Shown here piece by piece: positions 1 to 9,481 of a DNA stretch of 38,604 bases. The number at the start of each line of letters is the position of its first letter. Position 1 is the stretch's first letter. Under the pieces are notes generated by a model. It did not search any database, was not told the origin of the DNA, and was given only the letters and a program-made list of their open reading frames with translations. Made by a program: the position numbers and the translations under genes. Source of the DNA: Mikrocytos mackini (Eukaryota; Endomyxa; Ascetosporea; Mikrocytida; Mikrocytiidae); the NCBI GenBank assembly GCA_030180075.1, contig JASNJN010000168.1:1-38604 (forward strand), read 5' to 3'.

Positions 1-956
1 TTTATAACATAATAAAAAAATTTCAAAAAAAATTTTTTTTTGGAATTTTCAAAGGGTACTCCTTGACCATTTCCCAAAAAAGTCGACACCTGAAAACATG
101 AATTTTTTCCAATAAAAATTTTTGAAAAAATTTTAGTATACGTATTTTCGTGAGATCTACTAATAGAAGTTTTTTAAAATTATATAATATTACCAACTGG
201 TTTAATATCAAAATTTAAAATTTTTGGGTAAATATAGCTATTTTTGAGACGTCGATATATCAAATTTTTTTTCAAATTTTTTTCTCAAAATTGTTTTATC
301 GTTAAGATCTGGGCTTTAGAAATCCGTAAAAAAAATTTCAGAAAAAATTTCGATTCAGAATAACATAATTTTGGGTAGGACTTTTTTGACTAATTTCGAA
401 AATTTTGCTTCAATATGAAAAAAATATTGTTGACAAAGACACATATTATTTTAAATTCCAAATGTCATTTTTAGGTTAATTTTTAATAGTAAATCGATTT
501 TTGATGATTTTAGGAAAATTATAGCAAAAAATATTTTTTTCTTTTGAAGCAAAATTTTCGAAATTAGTCAAAAAAGTCCTACCCAAAATTATGTTATTCT
601 GAATCGAAATTTTTTCTGAAATTTTTTTTACGGATTTCTAAAGCCCAGATCTTAACGATAAAACAATTTTGAGAAAAAAATTTGAAAAAAAATTTGATAT
701 ATCGACGTCTCAAAAATAGCTATATTTACCCAAAAATTTTAAATTTTGATATTAAACCAGTTGGTAATATTATATAATTTTAAAAAACTTCTATTAGTAG
801 ATCTCACGAAAATACGTATACTAAAATTTTTTCAAAAATTTTTATTGGAAAAAATTCATGTTTTCAGGTGTCGACTTTTTTGGGAAATGGTCAAGGAGTA
901 CCCTTTGAAAATTCCAAAAAAAAATTTTTTTTGAAATTTTTTTATTATGTTATAAA
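1..956. repeat. Giant perfect inverted repeat (foldback)
   Basis: Bases 1-413 and 544-956 are reverse complements. I compared most of the arms base by base and found no mismatch or gap. Pairing breaks down at about position 414, leaving a loop of about 130 bases. Each arm contains the same spurious 62-codon reading frame. The left arm runs to the window edge, so the true length is unknown. The arms are nearly pure AT with homopolymer blocks. The structure could be a foldback transposon, a subtelomeric inverted duplication, or an assembly fold-back artefact at a contig end. No TIR or target duplication can be judged because one outer end is missing. Confidence 0.9.
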
Positions 957-1179
957 AACGTTATTTTGACCTTAAAAATATTTTCAGAAAAAAATTTTTT
1001 ATTAGGAAATTTATATTTGAAAATTTTTCCTACGAAACACAAAAAATTTTTCGCGCGTATTGAATTTTTTTGGAAAACCAAAATTACCAGCATTCTTAAA
1101 AAAATTTTTTACGTTAGTGAAATTAAAATGGTATTATGACTCGAATTCTTTTATAAAAAAAATTAATTACCCCCAAAAA
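957..1179. other. AT-rich non-coding DNA
   Basis: AT-rich sequence with long A and T runs between the giant inverted repeat and a small tandem array. I see no reading frame or structural element I can support. Confidence 0.6.
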
Positions 1180-1255
1180 GTGGGGAGAGTGAACAAAAGT
1201 GGGGAAAGTGAACAAAAGTGGGGAGAGTGAACAAATTTAGGGGAAAGTGAACATG
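1180..1255 (+). repeat. Tandem repeat, four 19-bp units
   Basis: Four consecutive 19-bp units of the form GTGGGGAGAGTGAACAAAA lie at 1180-1198, 1199-1217, 1218-1236 and 1237-1255. The first three differ at one or two positions and the fourth is more diverged at its start. The G-rich purine strand stands out in the AT-rich surroundings. No gene is associated. Confidence 0.85.
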
Positions 1256-2481
1256 AACCCACGTGAGCTTGTTTCCCCATATAACTTAAATAATAGTAGG
1301 TCACAATTATATGACCCCATGGTACTTTATCTCATTTATATATTGTCTGGTATTATGTTTTTCTTGTATTTTATTCCTTGTTACTTAAACGATTAGTCAT
1401 TAGCCGGCCAATTGAAGTTCAGGGTGTTTTTCTTTAGGTATTCATTTTGAATGGGGTTTGTGAAATTCAGTTAATTGTTTTCAAAATACATTCTTTCCTA
1501 GTCTGGATTCATTTCTTAGTAACTTTGTTTTGCTCAAGTAGTATGCATTATTTGTTATTGTCAATGTTCGTTATGATTAATTCCTCCATGTCTCTGGTAT
1601 GAAATTTCATCGAAACATGTTCTTGCTAGTCTTCGTTTTAAACCTAATCCCAACTAAAGTCTTGTTTATAATTGACGACTGTAGTTTCATTTTGCCCCAA
1701 ATGTTGTGAATGTGCCAAACCCCCTTAAAATATCACAACAAAGATTTTTATTTGTTTTATAGTGTTTTCCGAAGGAAAATACAGTAAACTGAATGCACAG
1801 ACGGTGTTTTAAACTCATATAACCTCGATAATACACAATTTTTATAAATATGGCACATTACACATTAAAAGGGATATAAATAACACCTGGTGGCTGATAA
1901 AGAGTTATTTAACGATATTTCGTGGTTTCGCGTGGAAACCTCATGTTCTAGGCATAAATCAGTCAAATGTATGCAAAATAGGCGGAAAATTTTGCGGCAA
2001 AATGAGACGCCTTTATATCACACAAAATCAAAATTCTTATTAAGAATTTGGGGCAAAACGCAATCCGAGACATAGTTGACTTTGATGTGGGTCTATAATT
2101 ATTACCGATTCATCCAATAAATATTTATATTCTACAGTCAAACCTCGGTATAACAAACTCACGTAGTACATATAGAAAATAGTAAATTTGATCCATTCTC
2201 TGTAAAATTTTCAAACATTTATCTAAATACTAACTCTATGTACCCAGACAACTAGGTTTAATCTTATTAAGATTTATAGAATACATATTTGAAATCCGCC
2301 AATGGATTATTAATCTAACAAACAATACAATTTCCATTTCAAAATATGAAAAATTATTTAATATTAGTTACAATAGACACCGCCCATAACATATTTTATT
2401 ATTTTATTCATGCCCTTTATAAAATTTAGTTTTTGATTTTTATATCTTGATAGTGTTACCAAATACATATTACATATGGAG
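1256..2481. other. Non-coding DNA with TACAGT-type element ends
   Basis: No convincing gene. Two short stretches look like ends of pogo/Tigger-type transposons: TACAGTAAACTGAATG at 1780 and TACAGTCAAACCTCGG at 2133, each with a TA where such elements duplicate their target. No matching opposite ends were found nearby, so these are at best fragments. Confidence 0.4.
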
Positions 2482-3095
2482 TAGTGATGGTACAAAATTG
2501 ACACAATTGTGACACAGTTTTGTGTCATGTTTTTGATGACACAAATGTGTCAAATTTAAACGTGTCAAATGTGTCAATTGACAAAATTGTCCCTCTTTAA
2601 ATTTTTGTTAAATTTGACTCATAATCCTGATTTTGACAATATTGTCACGAAAACCGGTCATATGTGTCAAATTCATGATTTTTATTTGTGTCAAATCCTG
2701 TGCTCGCCGTGACAATATTGTCCAATCCGTGACACAACTGTGTCAAATAGATTTTACCTGTTTTTGTGACAATTATGCTATTCTAAAGGTGTACTATTTT
2801 CACGGGTGTGTCATGACTAGGGTTGTGCAAAATATTCCATTTTTTACAAAATTTTATATGTTGTTTATCTTGAGCTACAACATATAAAACAATTCAAATT
2901 TTTTGAAAATTTTGGCAGGGTCAAAAATTTTTTTAGCATATTTTGCCACTTCAGGGAATAGTTCGTAACATTTGGGGAATATTTTGGGGCATTTTTGGTT
3001 ATAAAATATGTATTTTGGCAAAATGGAATATTTTGCACAACCCTAGTCATGACACATGACACACTTTGACACACCCCAAAATTTCCAGATTTGAC
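2482..3095. repeat. TGTGTCA/TGACACA-rich repeat region
   Basis: From about 2490 to 2750, and again at 3046-3085, the sequence is crowded with TGTGTCA and its complement TGACACA in both orientations, which gives many small hairpins. If the MITE at 2818-3045 and one copy of its target duplication are removed, 10-base arms GGGTGTGTCA and TGACACACCC face each other, so the MITE entered a hairpin. The beginning TAGTGATGG at 2482 would suit a hAT end, but no matching right end was found, so the class is uncertain. Confidence 0.5.
2818..3045. mobile_element. hAT-type MITE, 228 bp
   Basis: The ends are perfect inverted repeats beginning TAGGGTTGTGCAAAATATT, 23 bases long. The element is flanked by the identical 8-bp sequence GTCATGAC at 2810-2817 and 3046-3053. 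An 8-bp duplication with ends starting (C/T)AG is the hallmark of hAT transposition. The interior is AT-rich with no gene. It lies inside the TGTGTCA-rich repeat. Confidence 0.88.
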
Positions 3096-3107
3096 AATAA
3101 ACCCCAC

Positions 3108-3245
3108 GGCCCAACAATACAGGGGTCAGGATCGATGCTGAGCGAAAGGCCTTAAACGGCTAGCATGTTGAGAACACAGTCTCTTCTCGTGTCCTGTATG
3201 ATGGATGCTTCTGCGACAGCTAGGACCTCATCAGGGTCTCACATA
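3108..3245. other. GC-richer island, probably transposon-derived
   Basis: About 140 bases of clearly higher GC than the surroundings, with no reading frame and no match I recognise. On the minus strand it contains CTGATGAG followed by a short possible stem and then CGAGAA. This resembles part of a hammerhead ribozyme core but lacks the canonical GAAA. It may be the 3' end of a retroelement or SINE. Strand and function are undetermined. Confidence 0.3.
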
Positions 3246-3658
3246 ATAGCCACCCACCGAAGCTAAACCACCAAGGTCATGAATAGAGCAACACAAATGC
3301 AATTTTTGTAATTTTTGGTATGTTGGTCAATGAACCCTGAAAAGTCGTTTCCTGGTCTCCAAATTGTATGTAGTAGTCTCTACAAAAAGTTATAAATGTA
3401 AATAAAAAACGTAATTGCAAATTATGTACAAAAAATGGATTTTTATAAATCTTCACCCATGAATTCGTTAATTATCGTTTATTGAACGAGTTATTTTATA
3501 AATACATGCCAATATGCGCAAATAACTCAAAAATGAGTAGATAGCGACATTTAGAATGTTCTATAAAGTATGTTACTTACTTTTTACTTTACGATCGCGA
3601 TTTGTTCACATGCCAATGTCATGTTAACATTAAATCAAATTTATTTTATATAAAATAA
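3246..3658. other. AT-rich non-coding DNA
   Basis: No reading frame, repeat or RNA structure that I can support. It ends at the target duplication of the next MITE. Confidence 0.6.
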
Positions 3659-3666
3659 CTTATTTC

Positions 3667-4126
3667 CAGAATTATTATAGAAGTGGACGAAACTACAATG
3701 ATGTCGCTCATTTGGGTATAAACTGGTATAAAACGGTTTATATCAGTTTACTCCTCCCTAATATTGATATAAATTCAAAATTTTGTAGATTTATTGATAA
3801 TCAATTTTAATACATTCTCAATGGTGTTGTTTATACATTTGATAGATGATTTAAAATTTTTGAGAGAATTATTTATATATATGAAGAGTAATTTTCAAAG
3901 TCACGAATTAAATATTTTGCATCTTAAATTTCCTGAAATTTCTTTTAGTATGTTGTTTTGCAGTTTAGCCATCTGGATAAATTTTCACATGCGGCTACAT
4001 ATCCACATATTATAACTCGGAAAAGCAATTAAACTACCTCGAATTTAGGGCAAAACGTTAATGAAATCCTGTTTAAGCCTCAGTATTATCCACCGGTTTT
4101 AGTCGGGCGCTTAAATCCGTAAAATG
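3667..4126. mobile_element. hAT-type MITE, 460 bp, uninterrupted copy
   Basis: Flanked by a perfect 8-bp duplication CTTATTTC at 3659-3666 and 4127-4134. The left end starts CAGAATTATTATAG. The right end reads CATTTTACGG on the reverse strand, so its terminal repeat is worn or slightly deleted. Its body aligns nearly end to end with the interrupted copy at 11643-13199. For example, the first 27 bases align without gaps, and shared stretches lie around 3716, 3955 and 4071. It has no coding capacity. This copy supplies the empty target sites for the insertions in the other copy: GTATAAAC at 3716-3723 and GTTTAAGC at 4071-4078. Confidence 0.85.
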
Positions 4127-4134
4127 CTTATTTC

Positions 4135-4472
4135 AAATATTTGTCTTGGGTTTTGTTTAATAAAAATAAATATTTTAATTTTCATTTATGTTTTTTATAA
4201 GAGAAACTAATTAAACAATTAATTATGAATTTCACTCTTCCTCACCACTAATTTACTCAGTTAAACTTTGCGCTCCTCAACCCATATCACAAAATGTTCC
4301 ATTGGGATCAAATTCCATTTACTTCGTCACTTACGACGTCTTCCGAAAACCCGTAATGTTCCGCCCAGACCTCTGTCCGAATATCTGGACTTTAATGTCG
4401 TCGACATTCCTGGAAGCCTTGCCCAGAAACTGGCAATTCCCACCACGCTCTTGTACTCTGTGCTTCGAGCTC
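4135..4472 (-). other. Probable 3' UTR of the non-LTR element
   Basis: From about 4262 to 4472 the GC content is raised and continuous with the endonuclease reading frame, which would end at a TAA at 4473-4475 once the MITE is discounted. This makes it a likely 3' untranslated region. Plus-strand reading frames here look like chance frames. From 4135 to 4261 the sequence is plain AT-rich. Confidence 0.45.
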
Positions 4473-5402
4473 TTAGGGCTGCGCGCGGTGTGCACTCTTT
4501 CTCCTGTCCACCAGTTTTTTAAAGCTGTTGGTGTACACTAGAGTTCCCAATTCCCGGGAATCGATTTCTCGAATCCCGGGAACTGGACTTTTTAACTCGA
4601 AAATTCTCGAAAATTTTCGAGAATTTCGAGAATTTGTTCTCGAATCCCGGGAAATATGGCCATAAATCCGTTTCTCGATTCTCGATAAATTTTAGGTTCG
4701 AGAATTTTGGGAACTCTAGTGTACACTTCCGGAGCTCTGTCTCTAGCCTCCCACTTGGGCGTTGCGGCATCAGAGATAAACCAACGGTATATTTGCAATG
4801 ACCCTTTAATGGTCACATTAAGCAATTTTTCGTATAACTCTTCGATTGGTCTTTTGGGCAGCCTGATATCTTTCTTCGTTAGCACACTCTTCCTGAGCTG
4901 ATACAGGTTTCCGTGTGTAACGCTGGATACGGCTCCAAGTTGGCCAATCACGAAGGCTCGGCAATCAACGGTATATCCTCGGTACCGCCTGGTTAGCATG
5001 GCGGCCGATTTCCTATACTTCTTGATTTTCTCCTCTTTTTTGCAGCTGGTTAAGTCTTCAACTGAAACTCCGATCTCAGCGATCGTTATTCGTTTTTTGA
5101 CTTTGTCAATACAAACAATGTCCGGCAACTGCACCGTTTTGTTTGGCCCATCACCTACGGTGATTCTCTGGTCAAGGATTAACTTGAATCTTTCAGAGTT
5201 ACGGGCAACTCTCCCACCAGTATCTTGCAATGATAACTTTTTGCCTGAATCATGGTAGGCTATTATCTCATTTGCAATCATAAGAACAACCGCGTCATGT
5301 CTAGCTTTAAGTAGACTAAACGGTATGGCTGGGCATGCGCCCAGCACATGTCCTACTGTTTCACTCTTTTTTGCATCTCCTACAGGATTCCAGATATAAT
5401 AT
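4473..5402 (-). pseudogene. Non-LTR retrotransposon ORF, C-terminal endonuclease fragment
   Basis: A minus-strand frame open from about 5402 encodes the C-terminal part of an R2/R4/Dong-type retrotransposon protein. It starts with a zinc-knuckle-like segment (SETVGHVLGACP, followed by a RHD about ten residues on). This is followed by a restriction-like endonuclease region with LPDIVCID and ITIAEIGVSVEDL, matching the PD-(D/E)XK-like pattern of that family. In these elements the endonuclease nicks target DNA to prime reverse transcription. The first Cys pair of the knuckle is not seen. The reverse transcriptase is missing, as in 5'-truncated copies. The frame is interrupted by a 180-bp MITE at 4539-4718. 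Ignoring the insertion and one target duplication, the frame continues to a TAA at 4473-4475. The copy is dead. The assignment to the R2-like group is from motif recognition only. Confidence 0.75.
4539..4718. mobile_element. hAT-type MITE, 180 bp, inside a retroelement ORF
   Basis: The terminal inverted repeat TAGAGTTCCCAA is perfect at both ends. The flanking duplication is GTGTACAC at 4531-4538 and 4719-4726. The interior is a series of short palindromes built from CCCGGGAATC and TTCTCGAAAA, so the single strand would fold strongly. It is inserted near the 3' end of the non-LTR retrotransposon frame, and so is younger than that fragment. Confidence 0.92.
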
Positions 5403-6285
5403 GACTTTAAATAGAAGTGTTCGCACTAATTTAGAATCTATATAAATTAAATTTTTAAGTTATGGATTAGTGCAAAATCATAAAAATTTTGTCATTTATG
5501 CTCTCGAAGAAATACAAATTTATCTAACTTTGAGATCCATGGATTACATCTGTTTTATAATTGAGAAATACATAAAATATTCATCTTTTTTTAATAAAAA
5601 TTCTGATCGTATAGTGACAAAAACCAAAACTACACGTAATATTTACAAAACATGGAGAAAACGAGACTTTGTAGACCTTATTGAGGTTTGACTTTATTTA
5701 GATACCATGGCGAATTGTAGATACCTGAGCCGTCCTATTAATCCATTACAGCCGAAACCTCCAAAAGGGGGAAGAATTGCGATAATGAGATAACCAAGTG
5801 GTTTACTAAAGCCCATGGGACAAAATAAATGGTTGTAACTTACCACAGAGGTGGAGCTGGGTTAACAACAACATAGTTTTATACTCATTGAGTAAACCTT
5901 AAAGCTGCCCCCGCGTTATCGGGAAAGAGAAGGAAAAAATCCTTCTCAGTTGAATAGAAGATCTTGAGTTCACATCGGGACATGGTGAAATTACCAGGCG
6001 ATAGTGGATGTAATAATTATTAACTAATTTATTATAGGTTTATAATTAACGTGCGAAAAGATAGCACCTTCAAAAACTACACAATTTATATGAGCTGTTT
6101 GATATTATAAACCTTTAAAACGTCAACAAATTTCCCATTAAAAATGGACACTGCAGTTCAACCCAAGTCCTACTACACTGTCAAAAATATTTTTAAATTT
6201 TAACTTTTAACTTTTCAAAATATCATTCGGCTATTTTGGATCTCCGTCAGCAGCAACACCTTATCTTCATTTACCACTCTCACAT
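5403..6285. other. Non-coding DNA with a GC-richer block
   Basis: 5403-5690 is AT-rich. It contains a 73-codon plus-strand frame at 5470-5691 that I do not trust: low complexity, no family. About 5700-6005 is distinctly richer in G and C, with no long frame, and looks like a relic of a transposon or a spacer. 6006-6285 is the AT-rich upstream region of the next gene, with a TTTTTAAATTTTAACTTTTA stretch about 85-105 bases before its ATG. Confidence 0.4.
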
Positions 6286-7551
6286 ATGATATTCGAGACA
6301 ATATTGATATGTTTACTTGCGCTTTATGTTCTTACATACTTGCTCTTCACAATTATCTTCATTCGAAATATTCGATCTGTTGTATTCCAATACCGTTCTC
6401 CTGGCATTGTAATTGGAATCAACACACTTTTACTCGCCTTGGCTTTAGTCAGCAACATTTACTATCTGTATGCAAAGAAGCATCTTTCACACGTTTTCTT
6501 CCCTTACCGTTACATACAGACTTTCCTTTACCACATTGCCTTCTTAGAAACCATTCTAATCCGTAACATATACATCAACACAATGTACTACGGCAACAAG
6601 CAAGTCACTAAGAAGTCCAACAGGCTCAACCAGGTATACCACTTCTTCCGCAAGTCATTTGTTGCAAACCCCTACTTCATCTTACTCATACGCGCAATCT
6701 TCCTCGTAATTTTCACTGTAATAAACATTATCAACTTAATAATATTCTTCAAGCAGGAAAACCAAGGACTTAACGAACTGCTATACGAAGTATACAAGTA
6801 CTCAATTTACCTGGGCATCTTAATATTCTCGATTCCATTCATTACACTTATATTCCTAATGAATGACTCTTACTGTATAAAATTTGAATTTGGACTACTG
6901 TCTTTAAATTGGTGCCTTTCCATTTTAGTGCGCGGGATATTCAAAATAATTACAATGCACGCAGAAAAATCCGAGGAGTTAAAGTTAGAACACACAAACA
7001 TTTTTATAGGGCTTCTTTTACCCAACTACTTTATGTTGATACTTAGCATGGGCGTGCCCTGTACAATTATTTACGGAGTACTATTCAAAACAGAGTATAG
7101 ACAATTGATGAATAGACTCAAAAGGTTTAGTAAAACTAGCAAAAAGGACAACATAGCTGAAATGATAAAGAATGATACTTTATACAAACTTTTAATTGAA
7201 ACAAATCAAGACAACTTCGTGAATGAGTATTTAATCTTCTTAAAGGCTATATACGAATTTAAATTACTTTATAATAAGAAGACAGATTTTGAAAATAAAA
7301 AGACTGCAGGGAAAATAACGGTTTACTTTTTAAAAGAAAGAGGAAATTTCATTAAAAATGTGGTACAAAAATCAGAGCTTAAAAAGATACATGAACTTAT
7401 AAAAGAAGAGAAAGTTGAAGAAAAATTGTTTGATCCATTCATTAATGATACATTGGAATTTATTTGTAAAAATGTGAATATTACAGCTAAACATGGTACA
7501 ATTAAAATAAAGAAAAGTGTAGTTATTAATGCATTGAGAAAGGATGAATAG
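6286..7551 (+). CDS. 7TM-RGS protein (receptor-like regulator of G-protein signalling)
   Basis: 421 residues starting at the first ATG. Seven hydrophobic segments can be placed at about residues 5-27, 40-62, 71-93, 129-155, 169-192, 200-222 and 238-266, which gives a 7TM topology with an extracellular N-terminus of only a few residues. The soluble tail at about 293-400 fits an RGS domain. There is a helix LYKLLIETNQDNFVNEYLIF followed by LKAIYEFKLLY, like the family's ENLLFW-type signature. There is then a middle helix with ITVYFLKERG and a final LFDPFINDTLEFI. Known 7TM-RGS proteins (plant AtRGS1, fungal GprK-type) sense a signal and accelerate GTP hydrolysis on a G-alpha subunit at the plasma membrane. 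The RGS call comes from pattern and placement, not from a search. An alternative is a 7TM protein with an unrelated helical tail. The next gene lies 275 bases downstream on the same strand. Confidence 0.6.
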   Translation: MIFETILICLLALYVLTYLLFTIIFIRNIRSVVFQYRSPGIVIGINTLLLALALVSNIYYLYAKKHLSHVFFPYRYIQTFLYHIAFLETILIRNIYINTMYYGNKQVTKKSNRLNQVYHFFRKSFVANPYFILLIRAIFLVIFTVINIINLIIFFKQENQGLNELLYEVYKYSIYLGILIFSIPFITLIFLMNDSYCIKFEFGLLSLNWCLSILVRGIFKIITMHAEKSEELKLEHTNIFIGLLLPNYFMLILSMGVPCTIIYGVLFKTEYRQLMNRLKRFSKTSKKDNIAEMIKNDTLYKLLIETNQDNFVNEYLIFLKAIYEFKLLYNKKTDFENKKTAGKITVYFLKERGNFIKNVVQKSELKKIHELIKEEKVEEKLFDPFINDTLEFICKNVNITAKHGTIKIKKSVVINALRKDE

Positions 7552-7825
7552 ATTTAAATAAATAGAAAATTGATCAAATATATTTGACATAATTTTCATA
7601 AATAAGCATTTACTTTTAAAGTTATATAAAATTATTAAATGAATAAAGAAGAAAGAAATGTATATTATATAAATTTGTGATTGTAAATAAAAAATTAACA
7701 TTTTGTATAAATTTTTATGTATAGGTTAATCCTATAGTTTCAATTATTTTAAATTTATAATTTTCAAACAGAAATATATCCATACTCAGTGTATAAATTC
7801 AATAAATATATATTAAAGAAATATA

Positions 7826-8626
7826 ATGCACCTTATCATAATATCTATCATTTTATTTGAGCATATTAATGCCAATAACACGAATTTAAACATAATTCTG
7901 GGAAATTCTTTACCAGGAAATTTAGCGACACCAAGTTTCCGTAATTTGACCCCTATTACTAGAAAGTATGATGTCGAGAAAGAAAAAACGTTATCAGAAT
8001 ACCAAACACCACCAAAACAGAACGACAAATTAGAATTTTTTCGAGCACTTGATATTTTGTCTGAGAAACTTGTAAAATTATATTCTCTAATCGAAAAGAA
8101 CTCAAGATATAGTGTTAGTATAACAAATATAATAAAGCGGTATGTTGAAAAGGCCATGGAAAGTTGTATAGACGTCATTGAAAAAAGTGAAAAGTTAAAT
8201 TTTGAAAAAAGAAAACACGAGATTAACACATTCTCCAATCTCACTGACGCCTTCAAACACATCGTAGTAAAGCGTGAGGATATCAAACTTGGTCCCGATC
8301 CTCGATTAAATAAAGGAATCCAAACTGACGAAAATATCACTACATTGAGAATAAAAGATTTACAGGATCAATTTGAAGAACTCACAATGTTAAACATAAA
8401 ATTAGAAGACTCTTTAGAAGTGCTGCACGATAACTACGATCTGTTTAAAGACATAAACGATTTCAGTTTCGAATTTATTCGAGATCTCGGCTGTAGGCTA
8501 TATTCAGCTTTGTTTGGCAAATCTGACACAACGGGTGGGTTCAACACAATCTACGAAATGAATGTGTTTTTAAAAACAGCACTTGAGCTATTAAACAAAT
8601 ACGAACCCAAAAAAATAAGTAAATAG
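7826..8626 (+). CDS. Secreted coiled-coil protein, hypothetical
   Basis: 266 residues, not recognised. The first 17 residues, MHLIIISIILFEHINAN, form a signal peptide with likely cleavage after an Ala at about residue 16, so the protein probably enters the secretory pathway. The rest has no membrane segment. Residues 60-140 and 165-210 are rich in Lys, Glu and Leu in helical patterns, suggesting coiled coils. There are few Cys residues. Its C-terminus ends in Lys-rich sequence before an ordinary stop. Secreted proteins of this size with no known family are common in microsporidia as spore-wall, polar-tube or host-directed proteins; which of these applies cannot be told. Confidence 0.7.
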   Translation: MHLIIISIILFEHINANNTNLNIILGNSLPGNLATPSFRNLTPITRKYDVEKEKTLSEYQTPPKQNDKLEFFRALDILSEKLVKLYSLIEKNSRYSVSITNIIKRYVEKAMESCIDVIEKSEKLNFEKRKHEINTFSNLTDAFKHIVVKREDIKLGPDPRLNKGIQTDENITTLRIKDLQDQFEELTMLNIKLEDSLEVLHDNYDLFKDINDFSFEFIRDLGCRLYSALFGKSDTTGGFNTIYEMNVFLKTALELLNKYEPKKISK

Positions 8627-8965
8627 AATTTTTTTTTGTAAAAGATTGAATAAAAACTTAAAATAAAATCGGTACTTTTTTAATTATATTAAAGCTTGCA
8701 AAATAATATATTTTGTGTATTTGGAAGAGAAATTTTTTAATGTTATTTTGTAATAGACTCGAAGTATATGTTTCATTGTTTATGCATTTTTGTAGCCAAA
8801 TTTAATTTCTTCTTTGAATATAACTAAATTCTAAACACAAAGCCAATATAATATCAATCATATAAATTATTATGAAAAGAAATGTGTAAAAATAAACCTT
8901 TATAAGTTAATCTAAATTATTAATGTTAAAATCCTATTAATACACTTCTATTTTAAAATAACTAA
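8627..8965. other. Intergenic, convergent genes
   Basis: AT-rich spacer between two genes that end towards each other. I see no further feature apart from T-rich and A-rich runs. Confidence 0.6.
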
Positions 8966-9481
8966 TTATTCTTCATCTGAAAATAGTTCTTTATATTCTG
9001 GTTCTTTATAAAATAATCCTTTAATATAATTTATTGTTTGTTTTTTGCTTTCATTATTTTCTTTTTTATCTTTTGAAAGTTTTATGTTTTCCTTTTTGAC
9101 TTTCTTAACTTCGTTCAATGTTTTGTTTATTTTTTCTTTGGAATTTTTCTGGAACTTTTTGGATTTCTCCTTTTCGGTTTTTAATTCATTGGTAAGAACT
9201 TTGTTTTGGTTGTTAAGAAGTTTGTTGCTCTCACGAAGCCTTTTAACCTCCTCTTCTTTAAACTTTATGCTTTGATTTAGGCTTGTAAGTTGTTGTGTTA
9301 GATTCTTGTCCTTATTGCGGTTGTGGTGAACTTTAAAAGCTGATATTTGTGCTTTGCATTCTGATATCGTTTTGGAGTTGATGTATTGTGAATGTAGTGA
9401 TACTAAAGATCTTATTGATGCTTGGATAGAGTTATTGAGTGATAAGAACTCTTCGAGGTCGTGTATAGCATCATTATCCAT
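8966..9481 (-). CDS. Coiled-coil protein, hypothetical
   Basis: 171 residues from an ATG at 9481. There is no signal peptide or membrane segment. Residues from about 65 to 150 are almost entirely Lys, Glu, Asn, Leu and Ser in a heptad-like pattern (for example LNQSIKFKEEEVKRLRESNK), so this is a long alpha-helical coiled coil. An acidic end, FSDEE, follows a conserved-looking YKEPEYKEL. The family is not recognised. Cytoskeletal, kinetochore or spindle-pole components have this look, but nothing identifies one. Because of the short length and low complexity, only the reading frame and composition support it as a real gene. Confidence 0.6.
   Translation of the reverse strand: MDNDAIHDLEEFLSLNNSIQASIRSLVSLHSQYINSKTISECKAQISAFKVHHNRNKDKNLTQQLTSLNQSIKFKEEEVKRLRESNKLLNNQNKVLTNELKTEKEKSKKFQKNSKEKINKTLNEVKKVKKENIKLSKDKKENNESKKQTINYIKGLFYKEPEYKELFSDEE

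Noticed and set aside
23-211. Identical 62-codon frames at 23-211 (minus) and 746-934 (plus)
   Set aside because: They are the same AT-rich sequence read from the two arms of the inverted repeat; composition is low-complexity and there is no sign of a protein.
2633-3107. Small frames sharing the residues CVMTRVVQNIP on both strands
   Set aside because: The shared residues are the two inverted ends of the MITE plus its target duplication, not a protein motif.
3108-3245. tRNA or rRNA gene in the GC-rich island
   Set aside because: No cloverleaf, no T-loop GGTTCGA box and no recognisable rRNA core sequence on either strand.
4268-4522. 84-codon plus-strand frame in the GC-richer stretch
   Set aside because: It lies antisense to the probable 3' end of the non-LTR element and shows no family features; GC content alone keeps it open.
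5470-5691. 73-codon plus-strand frame
   Set aside because: No signal peptide, domain or start signal; similar lengths occur by chance in this AT-rich DNA.
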